Assembly: GCA_040752295.1 (NCBI GenBank) | Contig: JBFMFE010000185.1 | Span: 1-33,130 of the forward strand | Source of the DNA: JBFMFE01 sp040752295 | GTDB lineage: Bacteria; UBP15; UBA6099; JBFMBQ01 | Direction: 5' to 3' | DNA: 33,130 nucleotides | In this document: positions 1-7,439 of the stretch, piece after piece | Position numbering within the stretch: the stretch's first letter is position 1 | Layout of the letters: every line of letters begins with the position of its first letter | Notes under the pieces: generated by a model | Database searches by the model: none | Told to the model about the DNA's origin: nothing | What the model saw: only the letters and a program-made list of their open reading frames with translations | Translations under genes and position numbers: made by a program

Positions 1-2
1 GC

Positions 3-89
3 CGGCGCGCGTCGCGGTATATGGTACACGGATTGCCCGTTCGTTACAAGGCGCGGGGCGCCTTTGCGGAATTGCTGGCGCCGTTGTGA
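3..89 (+). CDS. Possible C-terminal end of an upstream gene (partial)
   Basis: An open frame enters from the left edge and ends at a TGA at 87-89. The tail reads like a real protein end (…LPVRYKARGAFAELLAPL), with balanced basic and hydrophobic residues. Only 28 residues are visible, so no family can be named. The sequence after the stop is G-rich and non-coding, which fits a gene boundary here. It could equally be a chance open frame. Confidence 0.3.
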   Translation, partial: RRASRYMVHGLPVRYKARGAFAELLAPL

Positions 90-96
90 ATCACCC

Positions 97-119
97 GGGG
101 CGGGGGGCGGGGGGGGCGG
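97..119 (+). other. G-run tract, possible G-quadruplex
   Basis: Runs of 4, 6, 8 and 2 G on the plus strand are separated by single C residues, just after the possible gene end at 89. Four tracts of at least three G can be drawn, so a quadruplex is possible. No function is implied; it may simply be low-complexity sequence. Confidence 0.4.
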
Positions 120-312
120 CGATGAGAACGGAGCGTCGGACCGCCGCTTTTACTCTTATGAGTTGCGGGGGATATGGGGAGTACCACTTTTTCAACCGCT
201 CTCCGTATCTGGACTTTCGCATTTTCAGTAAAGGATGCGAGGACTTGCTACACACTGTGACGCTTCGTGTAGATGGAATTTTATCAAGGTCATGGTCATG
301 CGAAAAACAAAT

Positions 313-442
313 GCGCGAAGCGCCCTGGAGTGCGGTGATTTATCACCGCTTTGCCTTTGCCGGCGATTAATCGCCGGCATTGAAAGTGGCGCTGAAGCGC
401 CGCAGTCCAAAGATGCAATAAGCGCGAAGCCCCTGGAGTGCG
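313..442. repeat. Array of intergenic palindromes
   Basis: Three palindromes follow each other: an 8-bp-arm hairpin at 332-349 (GCGGTGAT/ATCACCGC), a perfect 20-bp palindrome at 359-378 (GCCGGCGATTAATCGCCGGC) and GGCGCT-GA-AGCGCC at 388-401. The leader GCGCGAAGC(G/C)CCTGGAGTGCGG near 314-335 recurs near 422-443, so a second degenerate unit starts there. Translated, the repeat gives peptides such as ALECGDLSPL, which I recall as spurious short ORFs in PVC-type genomes. It is best treated as a dispersed non-coding repeat. Confidence 0.65.
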
Positions 443-499
443 GGCGAGCGTGCGACGAAGAAGGAGCACATGTCTGCGAGCGCCGTGCCTGCGCCGCCG

Positions 500-548
500 G
501 CCTGTCTGCCGTGCGCGGCACAGGCAGGCGCGGACAGGGCAGACAGGC
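500..548. repeat. Hairpin repeat, GCCTGTCTGCC family, copy 1
   Basis: GCCTGTCTGCC at 500-510 pairs with GGCAGACAGGC at 538-548 across a 27-nt loop that contains a GGCAGGCGCGG-like stretch. A related hairpin with nearly the same arms lies at 20269-20301, so this is a dispersed repeat family rather than a local accident. Between this copy and the tRNA (549-805) I see only GC-rich sequence with no gene. Confidence 0.55.
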
Positions 549-805
549 GAATGACGCCGCAATCCATCGTGACGAAGAATGTGTGAAAGTTCACTGTAGG
601 GGGCAGTTCAAAAGTGCGAAAGTCCAGCGTATCGTGCCGCCGCTCTTTCTCAGATGAGCTGGAGGGGGGACTGGGGTCGGGGTGCGGACGCGAGGAGTCA
701 TGATCGCGAGCGCGCCGGCGCGGCGCGGGGGTCGGTCCTGCCGCGCCGGAGACCCCCGTGACGCGGCGCGTGAAGTCGGGCGCCGGGGACGGCGCGCTCC
801 CGCGC

Positions 806-833
806 TTGAATTCGAGGGAAAATCGTGTATCAT
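806..833 (+). promoter_or_regulatory. Probable promoter of tRNA-Ser
   Basis: TTGAAT at 806-811 and TATCAT at 828-833 are separated by 16 bp. The predicted transcript start near 840 lies about 40 nt before the mature tRNA, a normal leader length. Both boxes match the sigma70 consensus in most positions. Confidence 0.5.
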
Positions 834-882
834 CAATGACGGGAGGTGCGCCCGCGCCGCGAAGGGCGGGAAAGAGCGCGCG

Positions 883-971
883 GGAGAGGTGGCCGAGCGG
901 CTGAAGGCGGCGGTCTCGAAAACCGCTGTGAGTGGCGACATTCACCGTGGGTTCGAATCCCACCCTCTCCG
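883..971 (+). tRNA. tRNA-Ser(CGA)
   Basis: The 89-nt cloverleaf has acceptor GGAGAGG (883-889) paired with CCTCTCC (964-970) and discriminator G971. The anticodon stem is GCGGT/ACCGC with loop CTCGAAA, giving anticodon CGA at 917-919, which reads UCG codons. A long variable arm, typical of serine tRNAs, precedes the T arm GTGGGTTCGAATCCCAC. The 3' CCA is not encoded. The T arm and 3' end are partly duplicated downstream at 2593-2606 and 2783-2795, suggesting use as an insertion site. Confidence 0.97.
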
Positions 972-1038
972 TTTTCGCATTTACATAAAGATGGTTTTGA
1001 TATATCTTTAAACTTGGTTGTGACGTTAAAGGAGAGAA

Positions 1039-2004
1039 ATGACGGAGATTTTCAACACAACGACTCCGGAAATCCACACGGCGTATAAAAAAGATGCCGA
1101 TCTCATCATTCTCTACGGGGATGCCGCTTCCAGGCTGAAGGAAATTCCATCCCAGTCTGTAAGGCTTATCATTTCCTCACCTCCTTATAACATTGGAAAA
1201 GAATATGAAAAAGGGACCGCTCTTGAAAGGTATCTGGAATCAATGAAGCCGATCCTTCAAGAACTTGTAAGAGTTGTGACTTCAGACGGAAGCATTTGTT
1301 GGCAGGTTGGTAATTATGTAGTAAATGGCGAAATCGTGCCACTTGATGTCAGCTATTATCCTATTTTTACATCACTGGGATTGAAGATGCGAAACCGCAT
1401 TATCTGGCATTTTGATCATGGGTTGCATGCTTCAAAAAGATTTTCCGGCAGGTATGAAACGATTTGCTGGTTCACTAAAAGCGATTCATATGTATTTAAT
1501 TTAGACTCGGTGCGGGTGCCTTCAAAATATCCTGGTAAGACGCATTTCAAAGGTGATAAACGCGGGTTACCCTCGGGAAACCCATTAGGGAAAAACCCTT
1601 CTGACTTCTGGATCGTAATAGAGCAGGACTGGGATCGTCTTATATGGGAAATCCCTAACGTTAAAGCGAATCATCCGGAAAAAACCATTCATCCGTGTCA
1701 GTTCCCGATTGAATTGGTTCAACGGTGCATTTTGGCTCTTACCAATGAAAGTGATTTTATTCTTGATCCTTTCGGAGGCGTCGGAACGGCAATGATAGCC
1801 TCCATGATGCATAACCGGAAGGCTATAATCTGCGAGAAAGAAGAAAAATACATAGAAATTGCAATTCAGAGGATTAAGGACTTTGCAAACGGACGTTTGA
1901 AAATACGACCTCTCGGCAAGCCCGTTTACACCCCTTCCGGAAGAGAGAGGGCTTCACAGATACCTCTTTTTTGGCAGGAACAGAAGGAAACAGGCAACAC
2001 ATGA
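1039..2004 (+). CDS. Type II DNA methyltransferase, beta class, probably N4-cytosine
   Basis: This S-adenosylmethionine-dependent DNA methyltransferase would protect host DNA from the endonuclease encoded immediately downstream. Catalytic motif IV is SPPY (residues 47-50) and the cofactor motif DPFGGVGT follows at 243-250; motif IV before motif I is the beta-class order. The SPPY form is commoner in N4-cytosine than N6-adenine enzymes, where DPPY prevails; that assignment is inference. The 321-residue length is normal. The start is supported by AAAGGAGAG just upstream of the ATG. The stop overlaps the endonuclease start as ATGA (2001-2004), so translation is coupled. The gene is clearly more AT-rich than its neighbours and sits right after tRNA-Ser, both signs of horizontal acquisition. 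Confidence 0.93.
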   Translation: MTEIFNTTTPEIHTAYKKDADLIILYGDAASRLKEIPSQSVRLIISSPPYNIGKEYEKGTALERYLESMKPILQELVRVVTSDGSICWQVGNYVVNGEIVPLDVSYYPIFTSLGLKMRNRIIWHFDHGLHASKRFSGRYETICWFTKSDSYVFNLDSVRVPSKYPGKTHFKGDKRGLPSGNPLGKNPSDFWIVIEQDWDRLIWEIPNVKANHPEKTIHPCQFPIELVQRCILALTNESDFILDPFGGVGTAMIASMMHNRKAIICEKEEKYIEIAIQRIKDFANGRLKIRPLGKPVYTPSGRERASQIPLFWQEQKETGNT

Positions 2005-2570
2005 GGATCGCGGCGGAATTTTCTTTCAATAACGGTTCAGAAATAGTCCGGAGAAAGCACGGAACGATTTTAAAGGAACTCGTATCATGTATAAATTCCG
2101 TGGACGCTTCAAGATATATGACAAAGAAAAGCAAGGAAAAAACGATGCCGGGAAGAATGTTGTATAATCCAAGAGCCTTGAACAAGGCGTTCGATGATTT
2201 CCTTGTATCGAAAGGCTGGGTCAAACACCGCGAAAAATGCGACTATCCCAGACATTATTATACGAGTGGCTATGAACCATCTGATCTACGGAACGGCGCA
2301 TTTCGTGAAATGGATTTTGTGAAGAATCGCCTCGGTGTCGAAGTGCAATTCGGAAAGTATGCTTTTATGGTTTATAACGTTTGCGCCAAGATGACAATCT
2401 TTCATAATCTCGGAATAATTGATGAGGGCGTCGAAATAGTGCCAGTAAAAGCTTTTGCCGATCAGATGTCCACAGGAGTATCATATTTCGAGCAGTTCGT
2501 ATGGGACTTAGAGCGCAGGGGAGTAGCCGATATTGATATACCTGTATTGATTTTTGGTATCGATAAATGA
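2001..2570 (+). CDS. Type II restriction endonuclease, BglII/BstYI family
   Basis: This 189-residue protein would cut unmodified DNA at a short palindrome with a GATC core. It resembles BstYI, as I recall that sequence, along its length: the N-terminal MRIAAEFSFNNG start, the block SKEKTMPGRMLYNPRALN (residues 44-61), FVKNRLGVEVQFGKY and a C-terminal VPVKAF…MSTGVSYFEQ region. The catalytic pattern is D105-x8-E114-V-Q116, the same spacing as D84, E93 and Q95 in BglII. I chose the ATG at 2001, which overlaps the methyltransferase stop and is preceded by AGAAGGAA, rather than the longer frame opening at 1971, because BstYI-type proteins begin with this sequence. Expected specificity RGATCY or AGATCT is inference from the family. 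No frameshift or missing catalytic residue is visible. Confidence 0.9.
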   Translation: MRIAAEFSFNNGSEIVRRKHGTILKELVSCINSVDASRYMTKKSKEKTMPGRMLYNPRALNKAFDDFLVSKGWVKHREKCDYPRHYYTSGYEPSDLRNGAFREMDFVKNRLGVEVQFGKYAFMVYNVCAKMTIFHNLGIIDEGVEIVPVKAFADQMSTGVSYFEQFVWDLERRGVADIDIPVLIFGIDK

Positions 2571-2588
2571 AAAGAATTGCAGATTTTC

Positions 2589-2633
2589 TTGTGTGGGTTC
2601 GAATCCGTTTTTTCTGTGACGGAACCCACACAA
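2589..2633 (+). repeat. 12-bp inverted repeat carrying a tRNA-Ser T-arm match
   Basis: TTGTGTGGGTTC (2589-2600) pairs exactly with GAACCCACACAA (2622-2633) around a 21-nt loop. The left arm plus loop includes GTGGGTTCGAATCC (2593-2606), identical to 14 nt of the tRNA-Ser T arm at 947-960, followed by a T-run like the tRNA flank. It lies about 20 nt after the endonuclease stop and could work as an attenuating hairpin or be a tRNA fragment left by recombination. The T-run sits in the loop, so it is not a classical terminator. Confidence 0.55.
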
Positions 2634-2770
2634 AGGGTTCTGAAATTAGGGGCTTGAAAACTTGGCGCGACAAAAAACGGCTTCATCTCTCGCGTTTTTG
2701 ACAACATACAAACTGCTTCAGGAAGAAAATTGCCTTCCATTCTTCAAAATACACACCTTTGTGTAAATGC

Positions 2771-2800
2771 GAGTTCGGCGTGCCCTCTCCGTTTTTTCAT
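2771..2800 (+). repeat. att-like duplication of the tRNA-Ser 3' end
   Basis: CCCTCTCCGTTTT at 2783-2795 is identical to 963-975, the last acceptor bases of tRNA-Ser plus flank. It is preceded by GAGTTCG (compare GGGTTCG in the tRNA) and followed, after two differing bases, by CAT as at the tRNA. Together with 963-975 it brackets about 1.8 kb holding only the restriction-modification pair. This is the arrangement expected for attL/attR of a small element, although no integrase is present. Confidence 0.5.
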
Positions 2801-2888
2801 AGCTTGAAAGATGTGACGTTGGTTGCTGATTAGCCACATGGGAAATCGGCTTGGTTTCTTGCGGATTTTTTGATTTGCCGTTTCCGGG

Positions 2889-3150
2889 CTACGTCGGCGG
2901 CGCGGCGTCGTCAAGAGTGAAATACTGCGCCGGCAGATGTCGTCCAGCCGGTGGTTTCAAAATCGTGGTCTTTCCGATCCGACGCGCCTGTCAACATCCT
3001 CTGGTTTATCGCGGTTTTCCCGCGCCGCCTTTTCTCCCACGCTCGTATTATCTGAAATTCTTTCCACGTTCACCTGAAACATTTCAAGTGCATAGGGTTC
3101 GCCGAAGATTCCGGGAGAATCGGAGAAAATACATTTTTGGCATCGAAGGT
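2889..3150 (-). pseudogene. Decayed coding remnants, including an AAA ATPase Walker A region
   Basis: On the minus strand, two frames split by a frameshift encode LTG (about 2993-2985) and then RRIGKTTILK with a downstream PAQYFTLDDAA, ending at TAG 2891-2889. LTG-RRIGKTT plus a strand ending in LDD is typical of AAA_14/DUF4143-type ATPases. A second remnant frame, 3150 to 2957, is open for about 60 codons (…GIFGEPYALEMFQVN…ENRDKPEDV…) but I cannot assign it. Each frame is short and interrupted, so nothing here is functional. The rest of 2634-3367 shows no gene; the plus-strand frame at 2851-3153 has no protein-like composition. Confidence 0.4.
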
Positions 3151-3367
3151 TAATTCTGCCTGGCTTCTGCCTATTATCATCTTGGTCAAAACACGCTTCG
3201 GGTTACGCCTCCATGCTCCGGGAAATATCCACATAGATTCAAAGAACCCCGACTCTGGCTGCCGACATCACTGATCATATCCGGTCCGCAAGAGAGCTTC
3301 TTCACGAAGTCTTCGAATTTCAATAAAGCTGGGACACCAGGTGAAACTTTCTATTGGAATTCAAATT

Positions 3368-4927
3368 TCAAAGTTTGTGAAGGGTATCTTCTATATTGAG
3401 CATTTTCCTTTTCCTGTGCGGCGAATAGAGGAAGGCGTAATCAGGGCGCTCAATGATGCCGGGATGGTAATGGGGCAGGTTCCCGGAAATTGAATCGGCA
3501 TGGAGTGATTTCGTGAATTCCGGAAGCCGTTGAAGAAATTCCGGCCAGTCGTTGAATGAGCATTCGAGGAGTCGGCGGGCGACTGGTTTGTAAATTGTTC
3601 CTGTGGGAGCCGCGATCATGGAATTCATGATCAGCGGGAATCCATGTCGTATTTTTTCGTGGAAGAAAGAGGTGTCCGGCGGCCATTTAAGAGCCGATTC
3701 AGTCATGAAGTTGCAATCGCATGCGTCTTGCCGAATCAGGTCGTTCTTCCTGCACAAGCGTTCGAGCGCCGTATGGGGCAGGGGCATGTAAGTGGATAGG
3801 CGGAAGACATCGATACGCAACGCTACCGCAAGGGAGAGCAGGTCCATGATATCCGCGGGAGTTTCTCCGGGCAGTGCATACATGCCAAACCCCTGTACGT
3901 TAAGTCCGGCCTCGTGGAGAAGCTCCGTTGCCCGGAACAGTGTTTTATCCGAGATTGGTTTGCGAAGCGTCTGTTTTCTCAGCTTTTCATTCGATTCTAT
4001 TCCGATACGAATTACATTGCCCCCTGCATTGTACAGAGATACTGCCAGATCGCGATCAACCTGGTTTGCGATAAGACATGCTATGAAAGGAAGCCCTATT
4101 TCGCGCCTGTACGCATCCAGAAACCGATCAAGCCAATCCCGGCTGTAATAGATGGAATCATCACCGAAGACGAATCCTTTCAGGTCCGGCCCGACGGCTT
4201 GTCTGAAAGCGCGCATTTCATCAAGAAGATTGTCTATCCCCCGGGCGCGGGTGTACGGAACGTCGGGATACATCTTCCGGCGCCCGTTCAGCAGAACATG
4301 ATTCTGGCAGAAAGAGCATCTGAATTTGCAGCCGCGTCCCAGGAGAATCTCCGCGAACCCGCTCTTGTGCCGCACGAGAGTTCTGTAATCAATATCTACA
4401 AAGTTCAATATATGTTGATGCGTAATATCCGGCGGACGCGCGGGCGGATTGCGCCGCATTTTTTCTTTCTTTCGCGTCCAGAACCCCGGTGTTTCTTCCC
4501 AGTCGTCGCCCCTTTCAAATGCGCTGATAAGTTTCAAAAAAATGTGGTCCGCTTCACCGGTGCACACTCCGTCAACTCCCGGTATTTCGATCACTGTTTC
4601 CGGACATATCATAGTGTGGATACCACCGCAGAAAATCTTTGCCTGCGGACTGTGCTTCCTGAGAAGCGGGATCAGTTTGGCGGCAAGTGGAAATTCACTG
4701 CTCGGGAAGGATACCGCAAAGACGTCGGCGCCGAATTCCCGCACGTCCCGCGCGATTCTTTCCTCGCTGAAAGCATAGCCTGTTTTGCCGCAGACATGAG
4801 TGACTTTCACCGGATGCCCGGCGGTGCGAAATTCCGAAGACAGGATGGAAACGCCGATACTCATACCGACGGGGCCGTTTTCGTTCAGCCAGAAAAAATG
4901 TACCCGGCAAGGCGCGCGCATCATCAT
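3368..4927 (-). CDS. Cobalamin-binding radical SAM protein (paralogue 1 of the RVxFFWxN family)
   Basis: The predicted enzyme is a B12-dependent radical SAM protein, the class that methylates or rearranges unactivated carbons. The N-terminal third is the Rossmann-like B12-binding domain: CRVHFFWLN start, IFCGGIH (98-104) and a VCTGEADH turn (121-128). The 4Fe-4S/SAM motif is C200-x3-C204-x2-C207 in GRGCKFRCSFC, followed by the TIM-barrel part. At 519 residues it matches its two relatives at 17098-18648 and 26731-28272, which share the unusual start. No DxHxxG box is seen, as usual for this class. The start is one of three consecutive ATG codons and is uncertain by a few residues. A minus-strand promoter lies at 5035-5063. 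The substrate is unknown. Confidence 0.88.
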   Translation of the reverse strand: MMMRAPCRVHFFWLNENGPVGMSIGVSILSSEFRTAGHPVKVTHVCGKTGYAFSEERIARDVREFGADVFAVSFPSSEFPLAAKLIPLLRKHSPQAKIFCGGIHTMICPETVIEIPGVDGVCTGEADHIFLKLISAFERGDDWEETPGFWTRKKEKMRRNPPARPPDITHQHILNFVDIDYRTLVRHKSGFAEILLGRGCKFRCSFCQNHVLLNGRRKMYPDVPYTRARGIDNLLDEMRAFRQAVGPDLKGFVFGDDSIYYSRDWLDRFLDAYRREIGLPFIACLIANQVDRDLAVSLYNAGGNVIRIGIESNEKLRKQTLRKPISDKTLFRATELLHEAGLNVQGFGMYALPGETPADIMDLLSLAVALRIDVFRLSTYMPLPHTALERLCRKNDLIRQDACDCNFMTESALKWPPDTSFFHEKIRHGFPLIMNSMIAAPTGTIYKPVARRLLECSFNDWPEFLQRLPEFTKSLHADSISGNLPHYHPGIIERPDYAFLYSPHRKRKMLNIEDTLHKL

Positions 4928-5034
4928 CCCGACCCGCTTATTGACGGTATTTCCGTCTTCATAAAATCGAAAACCAGAACGCCCGCCCTCGCGACAGGTT
5001 GATACCGTGATGTTTCCGCAGTCGCAGCATGAAT

Positions 5035-5063
5035 ATTATAATAAAGTCGATTCGGGACGGCAA
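5035..5063 (-). promoter_or_regulatory. Promoter for the minus-strand radical SAM gene at 4927
   Basis: On the minus strand TTGCCG (5063-5058) and a perfect TATAAT (5040-5035) are 17 bp apart. The transcript would begin near 5028, about 100 nt before the ATG at 4927. The 324-bp space 4928-5251 holds this promoter and the divergent one at 5189-5216 and no gene that I can see. Confidence 0.6.
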
Positions 5064-5188
5064 CGATATCTTAGCCTGTTTGAGAGTTTACATTCTTCCT
5101 GCGACCATACAGACCCGGGTTACCGCGAAAAACCGCCGCAACCCGGTCCCCCTTCCGCACCGCCGGACTTCCGGACTTCAGACTGAGT

Positions 5189-5216
5189 TTGCTTCCTCCC
5201 TCGTTAAAATTATAAT
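5189..5216 (+). promoter_or_regulatory. Promoter for the SPASM radical SAM gene at 5252
   Basis: TTGCTT (5189-5194) and a perfect TATAAT (5211-5216) are spaced by 16 bp. The predicted leader before the ATG at 5252 is about 30 nt and contains a strong purine-rich ribosome site (CAGGGGGCGGGG). Confidence 0.55.
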
Positions 5217-5251
5217 AAGAGATTGGAAATCGCAGCAGGGGGCGGGGTATA

Positions 5252-6337
5252 ATGCTCTTTTCGGTGCACAATCCCTGGAAAATACTTTACTGGCGCGAGC
5301 GCGTGGAGAAGTTGCTAAGAGGCGAAATGCCCGACCCTATTGTATTCACAATAGACCCGTCTAACAAATGCAACCTTTCGTGCGAATGGTGCTTCACACA
5401 GGATTACATCAGAGAGAATCCGTATGTGCTGGACGCCGGGCTGATGCATTCGTTGATTGATGAACTGGCCGGCACGGAACTCCAGTCCATCGCCCTGTGC
5501 GGCGGCGGCGAGCCGCTCGCAAACCCTGAAACGCCGAACGCAATCCGGCACATAGCTGAAACGGGAAAAAAGGTGGGACTTATCACAAACGGGACGCTCC
5601 TCACGGATGACGCAATAAGCGCGGTCCTAAAATGCTGTGATTACATCCGCATAAGCGTGGACGCCGCCGAGAGCGAAACATGGATCGCCCTCCACCACGG
5701 TGATGAATGTTCATGGCGGAATCTTGTCCGCGGGATAACCTCGCTCGCCGAGCAGCGGCAGGGGAAACGCCCCACCATAGGCATTAGCTTCCTCGTGTGT
5801 CCATTCAACTATAGACAGATAACGGACGCCGCGGCTTATTTCAAAAGACTCGGCGCAGACTATATGGCTCTCAAAATGACACTTACCGATTATCCGTCCC
5901 TGCGCCATCTTGGATATTCCGGGAAGGCGTTCTTCGAGGAAAAGAATGCGGAACTGTGGGAAATATTCCGGGAAGCGGAACGATTGGCCGACACGGAATT
6001 CCGTGTTGTTTACAGGCACCCGGGGATGTTTATAAAGAATGAAATTAAAAGACCGGGACATTACTACAAAAAATGCCGTGCCACGCCGCTTGGTGTCAGC
6101 GGGATTACCGCGGATGGAACTTTTTATTGCTGTTGCGACAGGAGAGATTCCCTCCATTTCGGCCGCTACGGCATCGAAGGCTCCTTCCGAGAGCTTTGGT
6201 CCGGTCGGCGGCATTTCGAGGCGCTCAACTCCATCAACCTCAACGAGTGCCCGGATCGCTGCTGCGCCCAGGAAACAAACGAAATCATCGAGCGCGCCTT
6301 TGTGAACGGTGAACTGGAATGGCCATGGACGGCATGA
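5252..6337 (+). CDS. Radical SAM/SPASM domain protein
   Basis: The SAM cluster motif is C40-x3-C44-x2-C47 (SNKCNLSCEWC), with GGGEP at 84-88 contacting SAM. A C-terminal SPASM-type region follows, with C275, the C293-C294-C295 run in TFYCCCD and C333, C337, C338, enough to ligate one or two auxiliary 4Fe-4S clusters. SPASM enzymes modify peptides or carbohydrate-like small molecules (for example anaerobic sulfatase maturases, PqqE, BtrN), so the family does not fix the substrate. Length (361 residues) is normal. No precursor peptide gene is visible nearby, which argues weakly against RiPP maturation. It is transcribed alone from 5189-5216 and converges on the glycosyltransferase at 6470. Confidence 0.88.
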   Translation: MLFSVHNPWKILYWRERVEKLLRGEMPDPIVFTIDPSNKCNLSCEWCFTQDYIRENPYVLDAGLMHSLIDELAGTELQSIALCGGGEPLANPETPNAIRHIAETGKKVGLITNGTLLTDDAISAVLKCCDYIRISVDAAESETWIALHHGDECSWRNLVRGITSLAEQRQGKRPTIGISFLVCPFNYRQITDAAAYFKRLGADYMALKMTLTDYPSLRHLGYSGKAFFEEKNAELWEIFREAERLADTEFRVVYRHPGMFIKNEIKRPGHYYKKCRATPLGVSGITADGTFYCCCDRRDSLHFGRYGIEGSFRELWSGRRHFEALNSINLNECPDRCCAQETNEIIERAFVNGELEWPWTA

Positions 6338-6469
6338 GAGCGTCCCATAACCCGACACTTGCACGTGTCATCTCAGGTCGGCGCTCTTCGTACAGGAACA
6401 GTCGAATGAGAAGACGTGAAAGCTGTTCATTCACGACGGTCAGGTTGTCGTCGTGAACAGGTCCGGATA

Positions 6470-7174
6470 TCAGTTCCACCTGCCGGAAATCCTGTACATG
6501 AAGCCTCGAAGGACGTAAAAAAGATGCCGCGCCGCCGAGCGTATTGAAAGACATGAGGATTCGCCGTAAGGCCGCTTGTAATGACTGACGGGAACTTCCT
6601 TGATTCGGTACCCGAGTCTTATGGCTTTATACATCAATTCTATCAGATAAAAACTTTCCCTGTAAGGATACTCCACGGAAACGGATTCAATCACTTCCCT
6701 GCGGATCAGCTTGAAGGCGCAGTTGGCGTCCCGCACGGGCAATCCGATGAGAATCCTGACCGCCAGGTTGAAAAGGCGGCTGTACAAAGCGCGCTTGAAC
6801 CCTTCGGCGCGGCGCACTTTGCAGCCTACTATCATGTCATAATCCGCGGTCCATGGCAGGAATCGTTCCAGTTCCTTCACGTCATACTGCATATCGCCGT
6901 CCGTGAAAAATATCCACTCGAATCGAGCGCTTTGGAATCCGGATCGCAAGGCGCCGCCGTAACCCATGTTCTCGGGGTGATGCACCACCCGCGTCTTCTC
7001 GTCTTGCGCGGCTGTCTCATCCGCGATCCTGCTTGATTTGTCGGGACTACAGTCGTCCACGATGATTATCTCGTAATCTTCCGCCAGGCGCCCGAGCACC
7101 TCGCGGCCGATTTCCACCATAGGTCTCACGGTCATTTCATCGTTGTAAACGGGAAAAAAGAAAGAAATTCTCAT
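6470..7174 (-). CDS. GT2 family glycosyltransferase (DPM1-like)
   Basis: It probably transfers a sugar from a nucleotide-sugar to a polyprenyl phosphate or other acceptor at the inner membrane face. The start MRISFFFPVYND is the first beta strand of GT-A glycosyltransferases. The nucleotide-binding VDDCSPD is at residues 39-45 and the metal-binding DGDMQYD region at 92-98. The C-terminal part has the basic and aromatic pattern of dolichol-phosphate-mannose-synthase-like enzymes but no obvious transmembrane pair. The open frame continues upstream to an ATG at 7300; that 42-residue extension is polar, low in information and lacks a ribosome site, so I placed the start at 7174. It is the last gene of the minus operon behind the SGNH hydrolase. 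The gap 7175-7439 holds nothing else I can support. Confidence 0.85.
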   Translation of the reverse strand: MRISFFFPVYNDEMTVRPMVEIGREVLGRLAEDYEIIIVDDCSPDKSSRIADETAAQDEKTRVVHHPENMGYGGALRSGFQSARFEWIFFTDGDMQYDVKELERFLPWTADYDMIVGCKVRRAEGFKRALYSRLFNLAVRILIGLPVRDANCAFKLIRREVIESVSVEYPYRESFYLIELMYKAIRLGYRIKEVPVSHYKRPYGESSCLSIRSAARHLFYVLRGFMYRISGRWN

Positions 7175-7439
7175 TGGTTTCCGCTGCGGGGTTTGCGGCC
7201 GCCGTTTTTTTGTTTCCACCGGTAATTCATCAGCGCTTTCACCATGCGCGCGATTTGCGCCAAGACCGCCTTCGTTGTCATATTCAGTTCTTCGCCTCAT
7301 TTAAGATCGAAATGCCTTTCGTGTTCAAGCTGATATTACGGCGGGAACACTGAAAAACCCGAATCGTCGCTTTGCGGCGCCGGGCGTGCGCGGGGATGTA
7401 TTGCGTATCCACTGTTGTCGCCACCGATCCTTCTTCACG

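Larger units (their letters stand above)
209..627. repeat. Inverted-repeat-bounded segment, MITE-like (tentative)
   Basis: CTGGACTTTCGCA at 209-221 is matched by its exact reverse complement TGCGAAAGTCCAG at 615-627, and A-rich sequence continues inside both arms. The enclosed segment of about 420 bp has no convincing gene and carries the palindrome array (313-442) and a long hairpin (500-548). This is compatible with a non-autonomous mobile or repetitive element. No target-site duplication was found, so the boundaries are only suggestive. Confidence 0.35.

Noticed and set aside
235..657. Plus-strand frame encoding ALECGDLSPL-type peptide
   Set aside because: The peptide is the translation of dispersed palindromes, not a gene.
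740..775. CCGGAGACC-like sequence resembling part of a cobalamin riboswitch B12 box
   Set aside because: The rest of the box and the conserved core are absent, and a tRNA follows rather than a B12 gene. No cobalamin riboswitch was seen upstream of any B12-radical SAM gene either.
367..1077. Minus-strand open frame crossing the tRNA
   Set aside because: It runs through tRNA-Ser and intergenic palindromes and its product is low-complexity and arginine/proline rich.
2851..3153. Plus-strand frame of 100 codons
   Set aside because: Its composition is not protein-like, and the minus strand of the same stretch reads as decayed ATPase sequence.
3914..5002. Long plus-strand open frame (362 codons)
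   Set aside because: It lies antisense to the B12-radical SAM gene at 3368-4927, which has clear motifs; the antisense product has no family features.
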